DNA from: Betaproteobacteria bacterium
GTDB lineage: Bacteria; Pseudomonadota; Gammaproteobacteria; Burkholderiales; Usitatibacteraceae
DNA: 64,000 bases
Assembly: GCA_016711875.1 (NCBI GenBank)
Contig: JADJSD010000023.1
Location: forward strand, 248,001 to 312,000
Reading direction: 5' to 3'
Shown: one piece after another, positions 1 to 7,460 of the stretch
Position numbering within the stretch: position 1 is the first letter of the stretch
How the letters are laid out: every line of letters begins with the position of its first letter
Program-made: the position numbers and the translations under genes
Notes under the pieces: model-generated
Told to the model about the DNA's origin: nothing
What the model saw: only the letters and a program-made list of their open reading frames with translations
Databases searched by the model: none

Positions 1-707
1 GCGAAAGCGTCTTCGAGACGGTGCGAGGGGCCCGGCAATTCTGGGACGCGGTCTGGGTCGTCGTCGACGGCAGCGACGACGGCACGGGAGAGCGGCTCGA
101 GGTGGCCGCACGCGACGATCCCGGCCTGCGCGTCCTGCGACTCGCGCGCAATGGCGGCAAGGGCGCGGCGGTGCTTCATGGCATCCGCGCGGCTGCCGCC
201 GAGGGCTACACGCATGTCCTCTCGATGGATTCCGACGGCCAGCATCCCCCCTCGCACATCCCCCGCTTCATGGCGGCCTCGGTCGCCGAGCCCCGCGCGG
301 TCGTGCTCGGCGTGCCGGTCTTCGACGAAAGCGCGCCGAGCCTGCGGGTGAAGGGACGCCGCATCTCCAACTGGTGGGCCAACCTCGAGACGCTGTGGCA
401 CGGCATCGACGATTCGCTCTTCGGCTTCCGCGTCTATCCGATCGCGGACCTCGTCGCGGTCATGGAGGCGAACCGCTGGATGCGTCGCTTCGACTTCGAT
501 CCGGAGGCGGCGGTGCGTCTCGTGTGGCGCGGCCTTCCGGTGGTGAACCTGCCGGCCCCCGTGCGCTACCTGCGTCCCGACGAGGGCGGGGTATCGCATT
601 TCGACTACTGGCGCGACAACCGCCTGCTGGTCGGCATGCACACGCGGCTTTTCTTCGGCTTCCTCCTGCGCTTGCCGTTGCTCGTGGCGAGAAAGCTCCG
701 GCGCTAG
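1..707 (+). CDS. Glycosyltransferase family 2, 5' end missing
   Basis: Partial gene: the frame is open to the left edge (first full codon at base 3), so the N-terminal part of the GT-A fold is missing. It would transfer a sugar or related group from an activated donor on the cytoplasmic side of the membrane. Visible are the nucleotide-binding stretch DGSDDGTGE and the metal-binding DSD in SMDSDGQH, both typical of GT2 enzymes, and a basic hydrophobic C-terminus. It converges on the antiporter gene, and the two stop codons share the palindrome CTAG at 704-707. GT2 enzymes often accompany aryl-polyene loci, so a role in modifying that product is plausible but inferred. The acceptor is unknown. 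Confidence 0.8.
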   Translation, partial: ESVFETVRGARQFWDAVWVVVDGSDDGTGERLEVAARDDPGLRVLRLARNGGKGAAVLHGIRAAAAEGYTHVLSMDSDGQHPPSHIPRFMAASVAEPRAVVLGVPVFDESAPSLRVKGRRISNWWANLETLWHGIDDSLFGFRVYPIADLVAVMEANRWMRRFDFDPEAAVRLVWRGLPVVNLPAPVRYLRPDEGGVSHFDYWRDNRLLVGMHTRLFFGFLLRLPLLVARKLRR

Positions 708-1996
708 GCGGGAGGGCGGGCGAGCCCCGCGCGGGGAAGCCAGCGACGCAGCCCCGGCGTCGTCACCACCGTGCTCGCGAGCGCCATGATCACCAGCATC
801 GTGAAGACCTGCGAGGAAATGACGCCCAGGTCGTGGCCCACGTTGATGACCACGAGTTCCATCAGGGCGCGCGTGTTCATCATGACGCCGAGCACGCACG
901 ACTCGCCGTGCGAGAGGCCCGTCCACCGCCCGGCCAGGTAGGCGCCGCCCAGCTTGCCGGCCGAGGCAAGAAGAACGAGCAGCGCGCACCAGCCCCAGGC
1001 CTCCGGGCTGTCGAGGCTCCCCACTTCCGTGCGCAGCCCCGTGTACGTGAAGAAGATCGGGAGGAAGAACACGAGCACGAACTGGCCCACGCGCGCGCGC
1101 CAGCCCGGGAGCAGTCCCGGCTCGTCGTGCAGCAGCACGCCCGCGAGGAAGCCGCCGAAAATGGCGAAGATGCCGAGCTTGTAGGTGGCGAGGCCCCCGG
1201 CGAAGACGAGCACGAGCAGCATCGCCATCTGGCTGTCCCCCAGGGCGGAGGTGTCGCCGTGGCGTGGCGCGAGCGCGCGGTAGGCGCGCCGGGCCAGGGG
1301 CCTCGCCACGACCCAGCAGGCGAGGACGAAGGCGGCGAGCAGGCCGAGGTTCATCGCAAAGGCGCTGCCCGAGAAGCCCGCGGCCGCGAGCGCGCTCACG
1401 GCCGCGAGCAGCACCCAGCCCACGACGTCGTTCACGGCGGCCGCGCTGATCGCGATCACCCCCAGGGGCGTCCGGGCGATGTCGAACTCGATCATGATCC
1501 GGCCCAGGATCGGCAGCGCCGTGATCGAGAAGGCCGTGGCGATGAAGAGGCTGCTCGCGAGCGGGTCGGCCTGCGGCGAGAGGCGCCCCGCCGTGAGCCA
1601 GCCGAAGGCGAGGCCCAGGATGAAAGGCAGCCCGAGCGTCGCGACGCTCACCGCGACCACGGACCGGCGATGGCGGGCGTCGGTGAGGTGCGAGAAGTCG
1701 AACTCCAGGCCGATCTGGAACATGAGCAGGAGCAGCCCCACCTGCGAGAGGATCAGCATCGGCTCGGCCGGCGCCGTCCGGAAGACGAACGCGAAGGTCT
1801 CCGGCGCGACGAGGCCGAAGAGCGAAGGCCCGAGCAGGATGCCGACGATGATCTCGCCGACGGCCGGCGACTGGCCCACTCGGCGCGCGGCGATGCCGCC
1901 CGCGCGGCCCGCGGCGATCACGATGACGAGTTGCAGGAGAACGAAGGCGAGGAGGGACTCCGTCGCATGCACGGCGAGCGCCGGCGGTGGCGTCAA
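704..1996 (-). CDS. Kef-type (CPA2) cation:proton antiporter
   Basis: Integral membrane protein of about 430 residues with roughly a dozen hydrophobic segments, matching the Na+/H+ exchanger domain of the CPA2 family. Typical features are the early GQSPAVGEIIVGILLGPS segment and later FGGFLAGVLL and NTRALMELVVINVG segments. It lacks the C-terminal RCK/TrkA-N nucleotide-binding domain of full KefB/KefC, so it is a membrane-only version. It is the last gene of the minus-strand operon. I chose the TTG at 1996, which overlaps the stop of the upstream reductase (TTGA) and has a G-rich stretch upstream. A GTG at 1972 would give a protein eight residues shorter and is a real alternative. Transported ion and direction cannot be read from sequence. 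Confidence 0.85.
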   Translation of the reverse strand: MTPPPALAVHATESLLAFVLLQLVIVIAAGRAGGIAARRVGQSPAVGEIIVGILLGPSLFGLVAPETFAFVFRTAPAEPMLILSQVGLLLLMFQIGLEFDFSHLTDARHRRSVVAVSVATLGLPFILGLAFGWLTAGRLSPQADPLASSLFIATAFSITALPILGRIMIEFDIARTPLGVIAISAAAVNDVVGWVLLAAVSALAAAGFSGSAFAMNLGLLAAFVLACWVVARPLARRAYRALAPRHGDTSALGDSQMAMLLVLVFAGGLATYKLGIFAIFGGFLAGVLLHDEPGLLPGWRARVGQFVLVFFLPIFFTYTGLRTEVGSLDSPEAWGWCALLVLLASAGKLGGAYLAGRWTGLSHGESCVLGVMMNTRALMELVVINVGHDLGVISSQVFTMLVIMALASTVVTTPGLRRWLPRAGLARPPA

Positions 1997-2715
1997 GCCA
2001 CGCCCCCGTTCACGCCGATGACCTGTCCCGTGATGTAGCTCGCCTCGTCCGAGGCGAGGAAGCCCACGAGGCTCGCGACCTCCTCGGGGCGGCCGGCGCG
2101 CTTCATCGGCACGAGCCGCTCGATCGCCTCCGGCGGGAACGCCGCGTCCGCCATGGGCGAGGCGATGACGCCCGGCGCCACCGCGTTCACCGTGATGCCC
2201 CGGCTCGCCACCTCGAGGGCCAGCGTGCGCGTGGCCGCGTGCAGGGCGCCCTTGGCCGCGGCGTAGTTGGCCTGCCCTCGATTGCCCACCTGGCCCGCGA
2301 GCGAGGTGATGTTCACGATGCGTCCCCAGCGCGTGCGGATCATCGGCATGAGCAACGGCTGGGTCACGTGGAAGAAGCCGTGCAGCGACACGTCGATCAC
2401 GCCGCGCCAGCGCTCGAGGCTCATGCCGGGGAAGGGCGCGTCGGCGTGGGTTCCGGCGTTGTTCACCAGGACCTGCACGGGGCCCGCCTCGAGCAGCGCT
2501 TCGATCGCGCTCGCGCTCGCCGCGGCGTCCGTCACGTCGAAGGCGATGGCCTGCGCCTCGCCGCCGTTCTCGCGCAGGGACTGCGCAAGGCGTTCGGCAT
2601 TCTCCGGATGGCGGTTGCCGTGCACGATGACGGCGAAGCCGCGGGCGGCGAGCTCGCGGCAGATCGCGGCGCCGATCGTTCCGCTCGCCCCGGTGACGAG
2701 CGCCCGGCGGGTCAT
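1993..2715 (-). CDS. FabG-like 3-ketoacyl-ACP reductase (SDR family)
   Basis: Short-chain dehydrogenase of 240 residues that should reduce 3-ketoacyl-ACP to 3-hydroxyacyl-ACP using NAD(P)H. It shows the cofactor motif TGASGTIG near residues 8-15, NNAG at 85-88, and the catalytic triad Ser138, Tyr151 and Lys155 (YAAAK). The ATG overlaps the stop of the preceding dehydratase (ATGA), and the stop overlaps the antiporter start, so translation is likely coupled. Placed with a ketosynthase, chain-length factor and dehydratases, it probably serves the dedicated polyene-type cycle (ApeQ-like role) rather than housekeeping fatty acid synthesis. Confidence 0.9.
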   Translation of the reverse strand: MTRRALVTGASGTIGAAICRELAARGFAVIVHGNRHPENAERLAQSLRENGGEAQAIAFDVTDAAASASAIEALLEAGPVQVLVNNAGTHADAPFPGMSLERWRGVIDVSLHGFFHVTQPLLMPMIRTRWGRIVNITSLAGQVGNRGQANYAAAKGALHAATRTLALEVASRGITVNAVAPGVIASPMADAAFPPEAIERLVPMKRAGRPEEVASLVGFLASDEASYITGQVIGVNGGVA

Positions 2716-3164
2716 GCGGATACTCCCGCGGCGCCCAGCGCGATCGCGAGGCGGCCGGAGGCCACGGGCGCCGTGCCGCAGGCGACCCGGAATTCGTAGA
2801 GCATCCCGCTCGCATCGCCCGACAGGCGGCGCGCATGGATGGCGAGCGGCCCGCCCAGGTCGTCGAGCCGGGAGACGTGCAGGTCCACGGCGCGTGCGCT
2901 CGCGAGGAACCCGGCGCCGGCCGTCCCCCCGTCGCCCGCAAGCAGGGCACCATGCGCCGCCACCGCCTGCGCGGCGTATTCGATGGCCGCACACGAAGGC
3001 ACGAGGTCGCCGCAGCGAAGCGGATGGCCCGTGGCGAGATGGCTTCGTGCCGTGCACGCGATCTCCTCGTCGGTCCAGCGGTCGATCCGCTCGAGCAGGT
3101 TCATCGCGCCTTTCTGCGGCAGGTGCGCGAGAAGCCACCCGCGATCGCGTTCGCCGCCACTCAT
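2712..3164 (-). CDS. Hotdog-fold 3-hydroxyacyl-ACP dehydratase (ApeP-like)
   Basis: Protein of 150 residues resembling the FabZ-like dehydratases of aryl-polyene loci, which remove water from 3-hydroxyacyl-ACP to make the enoyl product. Conserved-looking stretches are LPQKGAMNLLERI at the N-terminus and GHPLRCGDLVPSCAAIEYAAQ in the middle, where the Glu lies in the expected hotdog helix. It overlaps both neighbours by ATGA. It differs from the second dehydratase-like gene at 11342-11665, so the operon has two distinct dehydratases, as such loci usually do. The family call is from motif memory, without alignment. Confidence 0.75.
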   Translation of the reverse strand: MSGGERDRGWLLAHLPQKGAMNLLERIDRWTDEEIACTARSHLATGHPLRCGDLVPSCAAIEYAAQAVAAHGALLAGDGGTAGAGFLASARAVDLHVSRLDDLGGPLAIHARRLSGDASGMLYEFRVACGTAPVASGRLAIALGAAGVSA

Positions 3165-3946
3165 GGGGACACCTCGATTCGCAGCGCGAGGCCGGGGAGG
3201 TACTCGAGGGCGGCGGTCCCGGTGTCCCCCCTTGCGAGGAGCGCGAGCAGCGCAAGCGATCGGGCCGCGGGCACGCCCAGGCGCAGCGCCTCGAGCGCCT
3301 CGTTCGCGAGGACGGTGGGCGCCTCGTTCGCGATCGTGGCGCCCAGGAGGAGGCCGGTCGCATCGGGGGGCAGCAGGGCGAGCGCCACCGCGAAACCGTC
3401 CGTCATGGGACGCGCGGCCTGCAGGGGTTCCGGATAGGGCGAATCGTAGGCGATGAGCATCACCGGCGACTCGCCGCCGGCGATCCGCGTAAGCGCCTCC
3501 AGCAGCCCCGCGGCGAAACTCGCGTCGAAGGCCCCGATGCTGTCGGAGGGCCGCGTCGAGCGCGAGGCGATGCTCCAGTATCCGCTTGGCGCGTTGTGCA
3601 CGGAGTTGTGGAAACGCGTGGGCGAGATCTGCCGGTCCTCCGAGGCGAGCGTCTCGCAGATGGCATGGCAGTTGTCGCCATCGCCGCTCGAGGAGGCGAA
3701 CACGGTCGCGAAGGCCTCGGGCGGCAGGCCGCTTCGACGGGCCGCCTCGAACCCCGCGCCGAGCGCGAGCTTCACGTTGGTACCGCAGCGCCGGCGCTCG
3801 ACGGGGGGCAGGGCCTCGGGCACCGGGACGGCGGTCGGCGATCGGACGAAGGCTGCCGGATCGCGCAGTGCCGCGCGGGCCGACTCCCAGTCCGGGAGAC
3901 CGGGGCCGGCCACGCCGATGCCGGCGACGCGGGCGAGGAGGCTCAT
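3161..3946 (-). CDS. Beta-ketoacyl synthase-like chain length factor
   Basis: Protein of 261 residues, shorter than a complete ketosynthase (about 400), of the type annotated as chain-length factor in aryl-polyene loci (ApeC-like). The stretch SSSGDGDNCHAICETL near residue 85 and SPTRFHNSVHNAPSGYWSIA near 108-127 are characteristic. No TACSS nucleophile motif is present, so it should not catalyse condensation itself but pair with the full ketosynthase encoded just upstream. Start and stop codons overlap both neighbours (ATGA), supporting co-translation in equal amounts. Confidence 0.8.
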   Translation of the reverse strand: MSLLARVAGIGVAGPGLPDWESARAALRDPAAFVRSPTAVPVPEALPPVERRRCGTNVKLALGAGFEAARRSGLPPEAFATVFASSSGDGDNCHAICETLASEDRQISPTRFHNSVHNAPSGYWSIASRSTRPSDSIGAFDASFAAGLLEALTRIAGGESPVMLIAYDSPYPEPLQAARPMTDGFAVALALLPPDATGLLLGATIANEAPTVLANEALEALRLGVPAARSLALLALLARGDTGTAALEYLPGLALRIEVSP

Positions 3947-5145
3947 CGCGGGGCCTCGGTCGCGGCACCGAAGACGAGGCTGCAGTTGGATCCGCCGAAG
4001 CCGAAGGAATTGCTCATCGCGCGCCGGAGGACGCGCCGCTCGGTTCGCGTGGCATAGCGAACGTGCAGTTGCGGATCGGGCGTGTCGACGCCCAGGCCCG
4101 GGGGCACGAAGCCATCGGCCAGGGCGAGGAGCGCGATCGCCGCTTCGACGGCGCCGGCCGCCCCGAGCGTGTGCCCCGTCGCGCCCTTGGTCGAGCTGCA
4201 CGGCACGCGATCGCCGAAGACGGCGGTGACGGCCTTGTCCTCGGCGGCGTCGTTGGCGGGTGTCGCGGTGCCGTGGAGGTTCACGTAGTCGATGTCGCCC
4301 GGCTCGAGGCCGGCGCGGGCGAGGGCGGCCTGCATCGCGGCGCGGGCGCCTTCGCCCTGGGGATGCGGCGAGGACATGTGGTAGGCGTCGCAGGATTCGC
4401 CGAAGCCCAGCAGCCGCGGCGCCGGGTCGCGGCCCGGCTGCGCGCGCTCGACGAGAAAGAACGCCGCCCCCTCGCCGATGCAGATGCCGTCGCGGTTCGC
4501 GTCCCACGGGCGGCAGGGGCGCGAGGAGAGCAGGCCGAGCGAGTGGAAGCCGTAGAGGGTGGTGAGGCAGAGCGTGTCGACGCCGCCCACCACCGCCGCA
4601 TCCGCGATGCCCGAGGCGATCGCGCGCCAGGCGGAGGCGAAGGCCTTCGCGCTCGAGGAGCACGCCGTCGAATGCGTGAGCGCGGGCCCCGCGAGCCCGA
4701 GGCGATCGCGCACGAACTCGGTGACCGAGTTCGTGTTGTGCGTCTCGCGGTAGCGGTAGTCCGCGGGAAGCGCGCCCGTGATCGCGTCGCGATGGCGGTA
4801 GGCGATCTCGGTCGACAGGATGCCCGCCGTGCTGGTGCCGAGAAACACGCCGACGCGACCGGCGCCCCAGCGGGCCGAGGCGGCCGCGACGGCTTCGGCG
4901 AAGCCATCGGTGGCCAGCGCGAGATCCGCCAGGCGGTTGTTGCGGCAATCGAATCGCCGGAGCGTCGCGGGAAGCGGATGGGCGTCGATCCCCGGAACCT
5001 CGCCCACGAAGGTGTCGAGGTCGACGGTCTCGAAACGGCAGGGGGCGAGCCCGGTTTCAGCGGCGGCCAGGCGCCGCGCGGTCGCGGCGAGGCCCCGGCC
5101 CAGGGCGCTCGTGACCGTGAACGACGTGATGAGAGGGGATTGCAA
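3943..5145 (-). CDS. FabF-like beta-ketoacyl-ACP synthase
   Basis: Condensing enzyme of about 400 residues that should extend ACP-bound chains with malonyl-ACP. All catalytic residues are present: Cys162 in STACSSS, His291 in HGTATP, and Lys320/His325 in KGATGHTLGAAG. It probably forms a heterodimer with the chain-length factor that follows (ApeO-like role). The start is uncertain. The TTG at 5145 places the initiator just before SPLITSFTV, where related proteins begin, whereas a GTG at 5190 would add 15 residues. Neither has a clear ribosome binding site. A 59-base gap separates it from the upstream methyltransferase, one of the few non-overlapping junctions in this operon. Confidence 0.88.
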   Translation of the reverse strand: MQSPLITSFTVTSALGRGLAATARRLAAAETGLAPCRFETVDLDTFVGEVPGIDAHPLPATLRRFDCRNNRLADLALATDGFAEAVAAASARWGAGRVGVFLGTSTAGILSTEIAYRHRDAITGALPADYRYRETHNTNSVTEFVRDRLGLAGPALTHSTACSSSAKAFASAWRAIASGIADAAVVGGVDTLCLTTLYGFHSLGLLSSRPCRPWDANRDGICIGEGAAFFLVERAQPGRDPAPRLLGFGESCDAYHMSSPHPQGEGARAAMQAALARAGLEPGDIDYVNLHGTATPANDAAEDKAVTAVFGDRVPCSSTKGATGHTLGAAGAVEAAIALLALADGFVPPGLGVDTPDPQLHVRYATRTERRVLRRAMSNSFGFGGSNCSLVFGAATEAPR

Positions 5146-5204
5146 GTTCGGTTCGGGGACGGGCGTGGCCCATGGTAGCAAAGTCGCCACGCGCGGGCGG
5201 GCCT

Positions 5205-5918
5205 TCAGCCGGAGGGCTGCGCGACGAGCAGCACGTTGGCGAACCCGGTGCCCTCGCTCATGGGAACGGCCCGGGCGTGCAGGCCGACCTGCTCCAGCGC
5301 AGCGAGCCACTCCGGGATCGTGCGGCAGTAGAGACGCTCGAGCCGGTGACCGCGCACTCGCATCACGATCCGGTCCACCCACTCGGTGTAGCGGAATCGC
5401 AGCGAGTCCGAGCGGGCGCCGACGCGTAGCAGCAGGCGTCCGGAGTCGCCGATCGCCGCGCGCACGCGGCGGAGCACCTCGTCCTGCGCCGCGTAGTCGA
5501 CATAGTGCAGCACGTCGAGGATCACCACCGCGTCCGCCGGGCCGAAGGTCTCGGCACGCATGTCGCCCACGGTGAATCGCGCCCGGGGTCCCATCGCGGC
5601 GCGTGCCCGGTCGATGTCCTTCGCCGCGATGTCGATCCCGTGAAAGTCGACGATCTGCGGCGGTGCGGGCCACGCGGCGGGCCACGTCCCGGCATCGCGT
5701 CTTTCCTGCGCCGCGAGGATCAAGGCGGCGAGCACGCCCTGGCCGCACCCGATGTCCACGATGCGCGAGGCGTCCTTGAGCAGGCCCTCTTCCAGCAGGT
5801 ACCGGAAGACCGGGTCGCGGCCGAGCTTGCCCGCGGCGAAGTGCCTCGCGAACCGGTCGCCGGCCGGGTAACGCGCGGCGGCCTCGCGAACGAGCGAGCG
5901 GAAAGCGTCGCGGCTCAA
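5205..5918 (-). CDS. Class I SAM-dependent methyltransferase
   Basis: Protein of 237 residues with a Rossmann methyltransferase core. Motif I is VDIGCGQGVLAAL near residues 54-66, an acidic ribose-binding residue lies in FHGIDIAAKD, and the motif after strand 4 is VVILDVLHYVD. In a polyene-type locus it could methylate the aryl head group or a carboxylate, but the substrate is inference. It lies between the deacetylase and the ketosynthase, and its ATG overlaps the deacetylase stop (ATGA at 5915-5918). Soluble; no signal peptide or membrane segment seen. Confidence 0.8.
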   Translation of the reverse strand: MSRDAFRSLVREAAARYPAGDRFARHFAAGKLGRDPVFRYLLEEGLLKDASRIVDIGCGQGVLAALILAAQERRDAGTWPAAWPAPPQIVDFHGIDIAAKDIDRARAAMGPRARFTVGDMRAETFGPADAVVILDVLHYVDYAAQDEVLRRVRAAIGDSGRLLLRVGARSDSLRFRYTEWVDRIVMRVRGHRLERLYCRTIPEWLAALEQVGLHARAVPMSEGTGFANVLLVAQPSG

Positions 5919-6745
5919 GGGGCGAGCGCCTCGGCGAGCGTCGCGGGCTTGAGCTCGCGGGCGAGCACGGCCTCGAGCAGCCGGGGCAGCGTCTCGACCA
6001 CCACGGGCCGGCCATCACCCATGCGCGCGGCGTGGCCGTCGTGCAGCAGCAGGATGTCGCCGGCGGCGAGGTCCTTCGTGAGCCGCGCGAGTACGCGCAG
6101 CGGGTCGCGCGTGCGCGTGTCGAAGCCTCGGCGCGTCCACGACACGTGCCGCAGCGCGAGGCCGTGCAGGACCGGATCGAGCAGGGGATTGCGCAGGCCC
6201 GCCGGGGGCCGGAAGCACTGGGGTTCGCGCCCGGCAAGCGAAGCGAGGGTGCGCTGGGCGGCGAGGATCTCCTCGCGCAGGCCGCCCGGGCCGAGAAGGG
6301 GAAAGGTCTTGCGGTGGCGGTCCGAATGGTTCTCCACGCCGTGGCCGCGATGCGCGACCTCGCGGCAGAGGTCCGGATGGCGGCGGGCGTTCTCGCCGAT
6401 GCAGAAGAAGGTCGCCCGCACGCCGAAGCGATCGAGGATGTCGAGCACGAGCGGCGTCACCGCCGGGTCGGGCCCGTCGTCGAGGGTGATCGCGATCTCG
6501 CCGCGCGCCCGGGCTGCCTCGGGCAGGTGCCGCAGGTTCGGCCCGAGCAGCGTGCTGCGCGGCCACATGCCGAGCGCGGTGAGCGCCGCGTGATTGGCGG
6601 CGACCACGCCGAGCGCGAGCGGCCAGGCTTCCGGCTGCAAGGCGAGGCCGGCGCCCGCGAGGCCGTGCAGGCCCATCGAGCCGGCGAGGGTGGCCGAGGG
6701 CCGCCATCGGGAAGAAGCGGCTGGACCGGAAAGGACGCGGCTCAT
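5915..6745 (-). CDS. Polysaccharide deacetylase (NodB-like, CE4 family)
   Basis: Protein of 276 residues with a hydrophobic N-terminal third, likely a membrane anchor, followed by a NodB domain. The domain contains ITLDDGPDP, equivalent to the usual TFDDGP metal and base motif, then TFFCIGENA, and ENHSDRH supplying the two metal-binding histidines. The FRPPAG and LLLHDGH motifs near the C-terminus are also typical. CE4 enzymes remove N- or O-acetyl groups from glycans. Its overlap with both neighbours (ATGA) puts it firmly in the same operon, suggesting that it acts on a glycan or acylated intermediate of the pathway. The substrate is unknown. Confidence 0.85.
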   Translation of the reverse strand: MSRVLSGPAASSRWRPSATLAGSMGLHGLAGAGLALQPEAWPLALGVVAANHAALTALGMWPRSTLLGPNLRHLPEAARARGEIAITLDDGPDPAVTPLVLDILDRFGVRATFFCIGENARRHPDLCREVAHRGHGVENHSDRHRKTFPLLGPGGLREEILAAQRTLASLAGREPQCFRPPAGLRNPLLDPVLHGLALRHVSWTRRGFDTRTRDPLRVLARLTKDLAAGDILLLHDGHAARMGDGRPVVVETLPRLLEAVLARELKPATLAEALAP

Positions 6746-7437
6746 GGCGACACCGGGGCGAAGCCGGCCTCGTCTCGAACGCCGCCCAGTTCCGTGGCGC
6801 GGGTGGCGAGGAAGCGATCCCAGGCCCGTCGCCAGGTGGGCCAGTCGTGCGCGCCCTCGACGGGGTCGACGTGCGCGGGCGGGAGGGCGCGGGCGATGCG
6901 GGCATGGCCTTCGGCGAAACGATCCGACTTGCCGTAGAGGAGATACGTCGGCGGATCGGTGCGACTTCCGGCGTTCGCGAGCCAGGACCACGCATCGCAC
7001 TCGGCATCGGGCGGCTCGCGCGGCGGCCCGGCGAGGGACGCGAGACCGCCGCCGGCATCCAGGCGGCGAAGCCAGTCGCGCGAGCCCGGGTAGGGCGCGA
7101 GCAGCACGAGCCCCGCGATCGCCTGCGGATACCGGACCGCGTAGGCCATGGCGGCAAGCCCGCCCAGCGAGATGCCGGCGAGCCACAGGCGGCGGCGTCC
7201 GCGCGCACGCGCCGGCGCCCAGAGCGATTGCTCGAGCACGTCGGCCACCGTGCCGTCGGCCACGCGGGCGGCCGGCGTTCCGACGAGCGCGAACTCGGCG
7301 CGCACGCCCCGGTCCCGCGCGGCCTGGACGAAGCGCTCGCGAACGAAGTCCTCGGGCTGGCTGAGCGTGCCCGTGAGGAGCGCGACGAGCAACTCGTCCG
7401 GCGGGCCCGGCTGGGCGTCCTCGATGCGGATGCGCAC
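6742..7437 (-). CDS. Alpha/beta hydrolase
   Basis: Protein of about 231 residues with a serine-hydrolase nucleophile elbow GISLGG (GxSxG) and a late His in GAHDWPTW. The alpha/beta-hydrolase core is otherwise compact, with no obvious lid domain. It could release or transesterify an acyl product, or act as a thioesterase, but nothing specifies the substrate. I chose the GTG at 7437, 23 bases after the transporter stop, because no ATG precedes the conserved region. There is no strong ribosome binding site. The stop overlaps the deacetylase ATG. Confidence 0.72.
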   Translation of the reverse strand: MRIRIEDAQPGPPDELLVALLTGTLSQPEDFVRERFVQAARDRGVRAEFALVGTPAARVADGTVADVLEQSLWAPARARGRRRLWLAGISLGGLAAMAYAVRYPQAIAGLVLLAPYPGSRDWLRRLDAGGGLASLAGPPREPPDAECDAWSWLANAGSRTDPPTYLLYGKSDRFAEGHARIARALPPAHVDPVEGAHDWPTWRRAWDRFLATRATELGGVRDEAGFAPVSP

Positions 7438-7460
7438 GGGTGAAGGGGGCGTGGCGGCGT

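Noticed and set aside
374..2038. Open frame of 554 codons antisense to the antiporter
   Set aside because: The opposite strand encodes a clear CPA2 membrane domain. This frame is an Arg/Glu/His-rich shadow without motifs.
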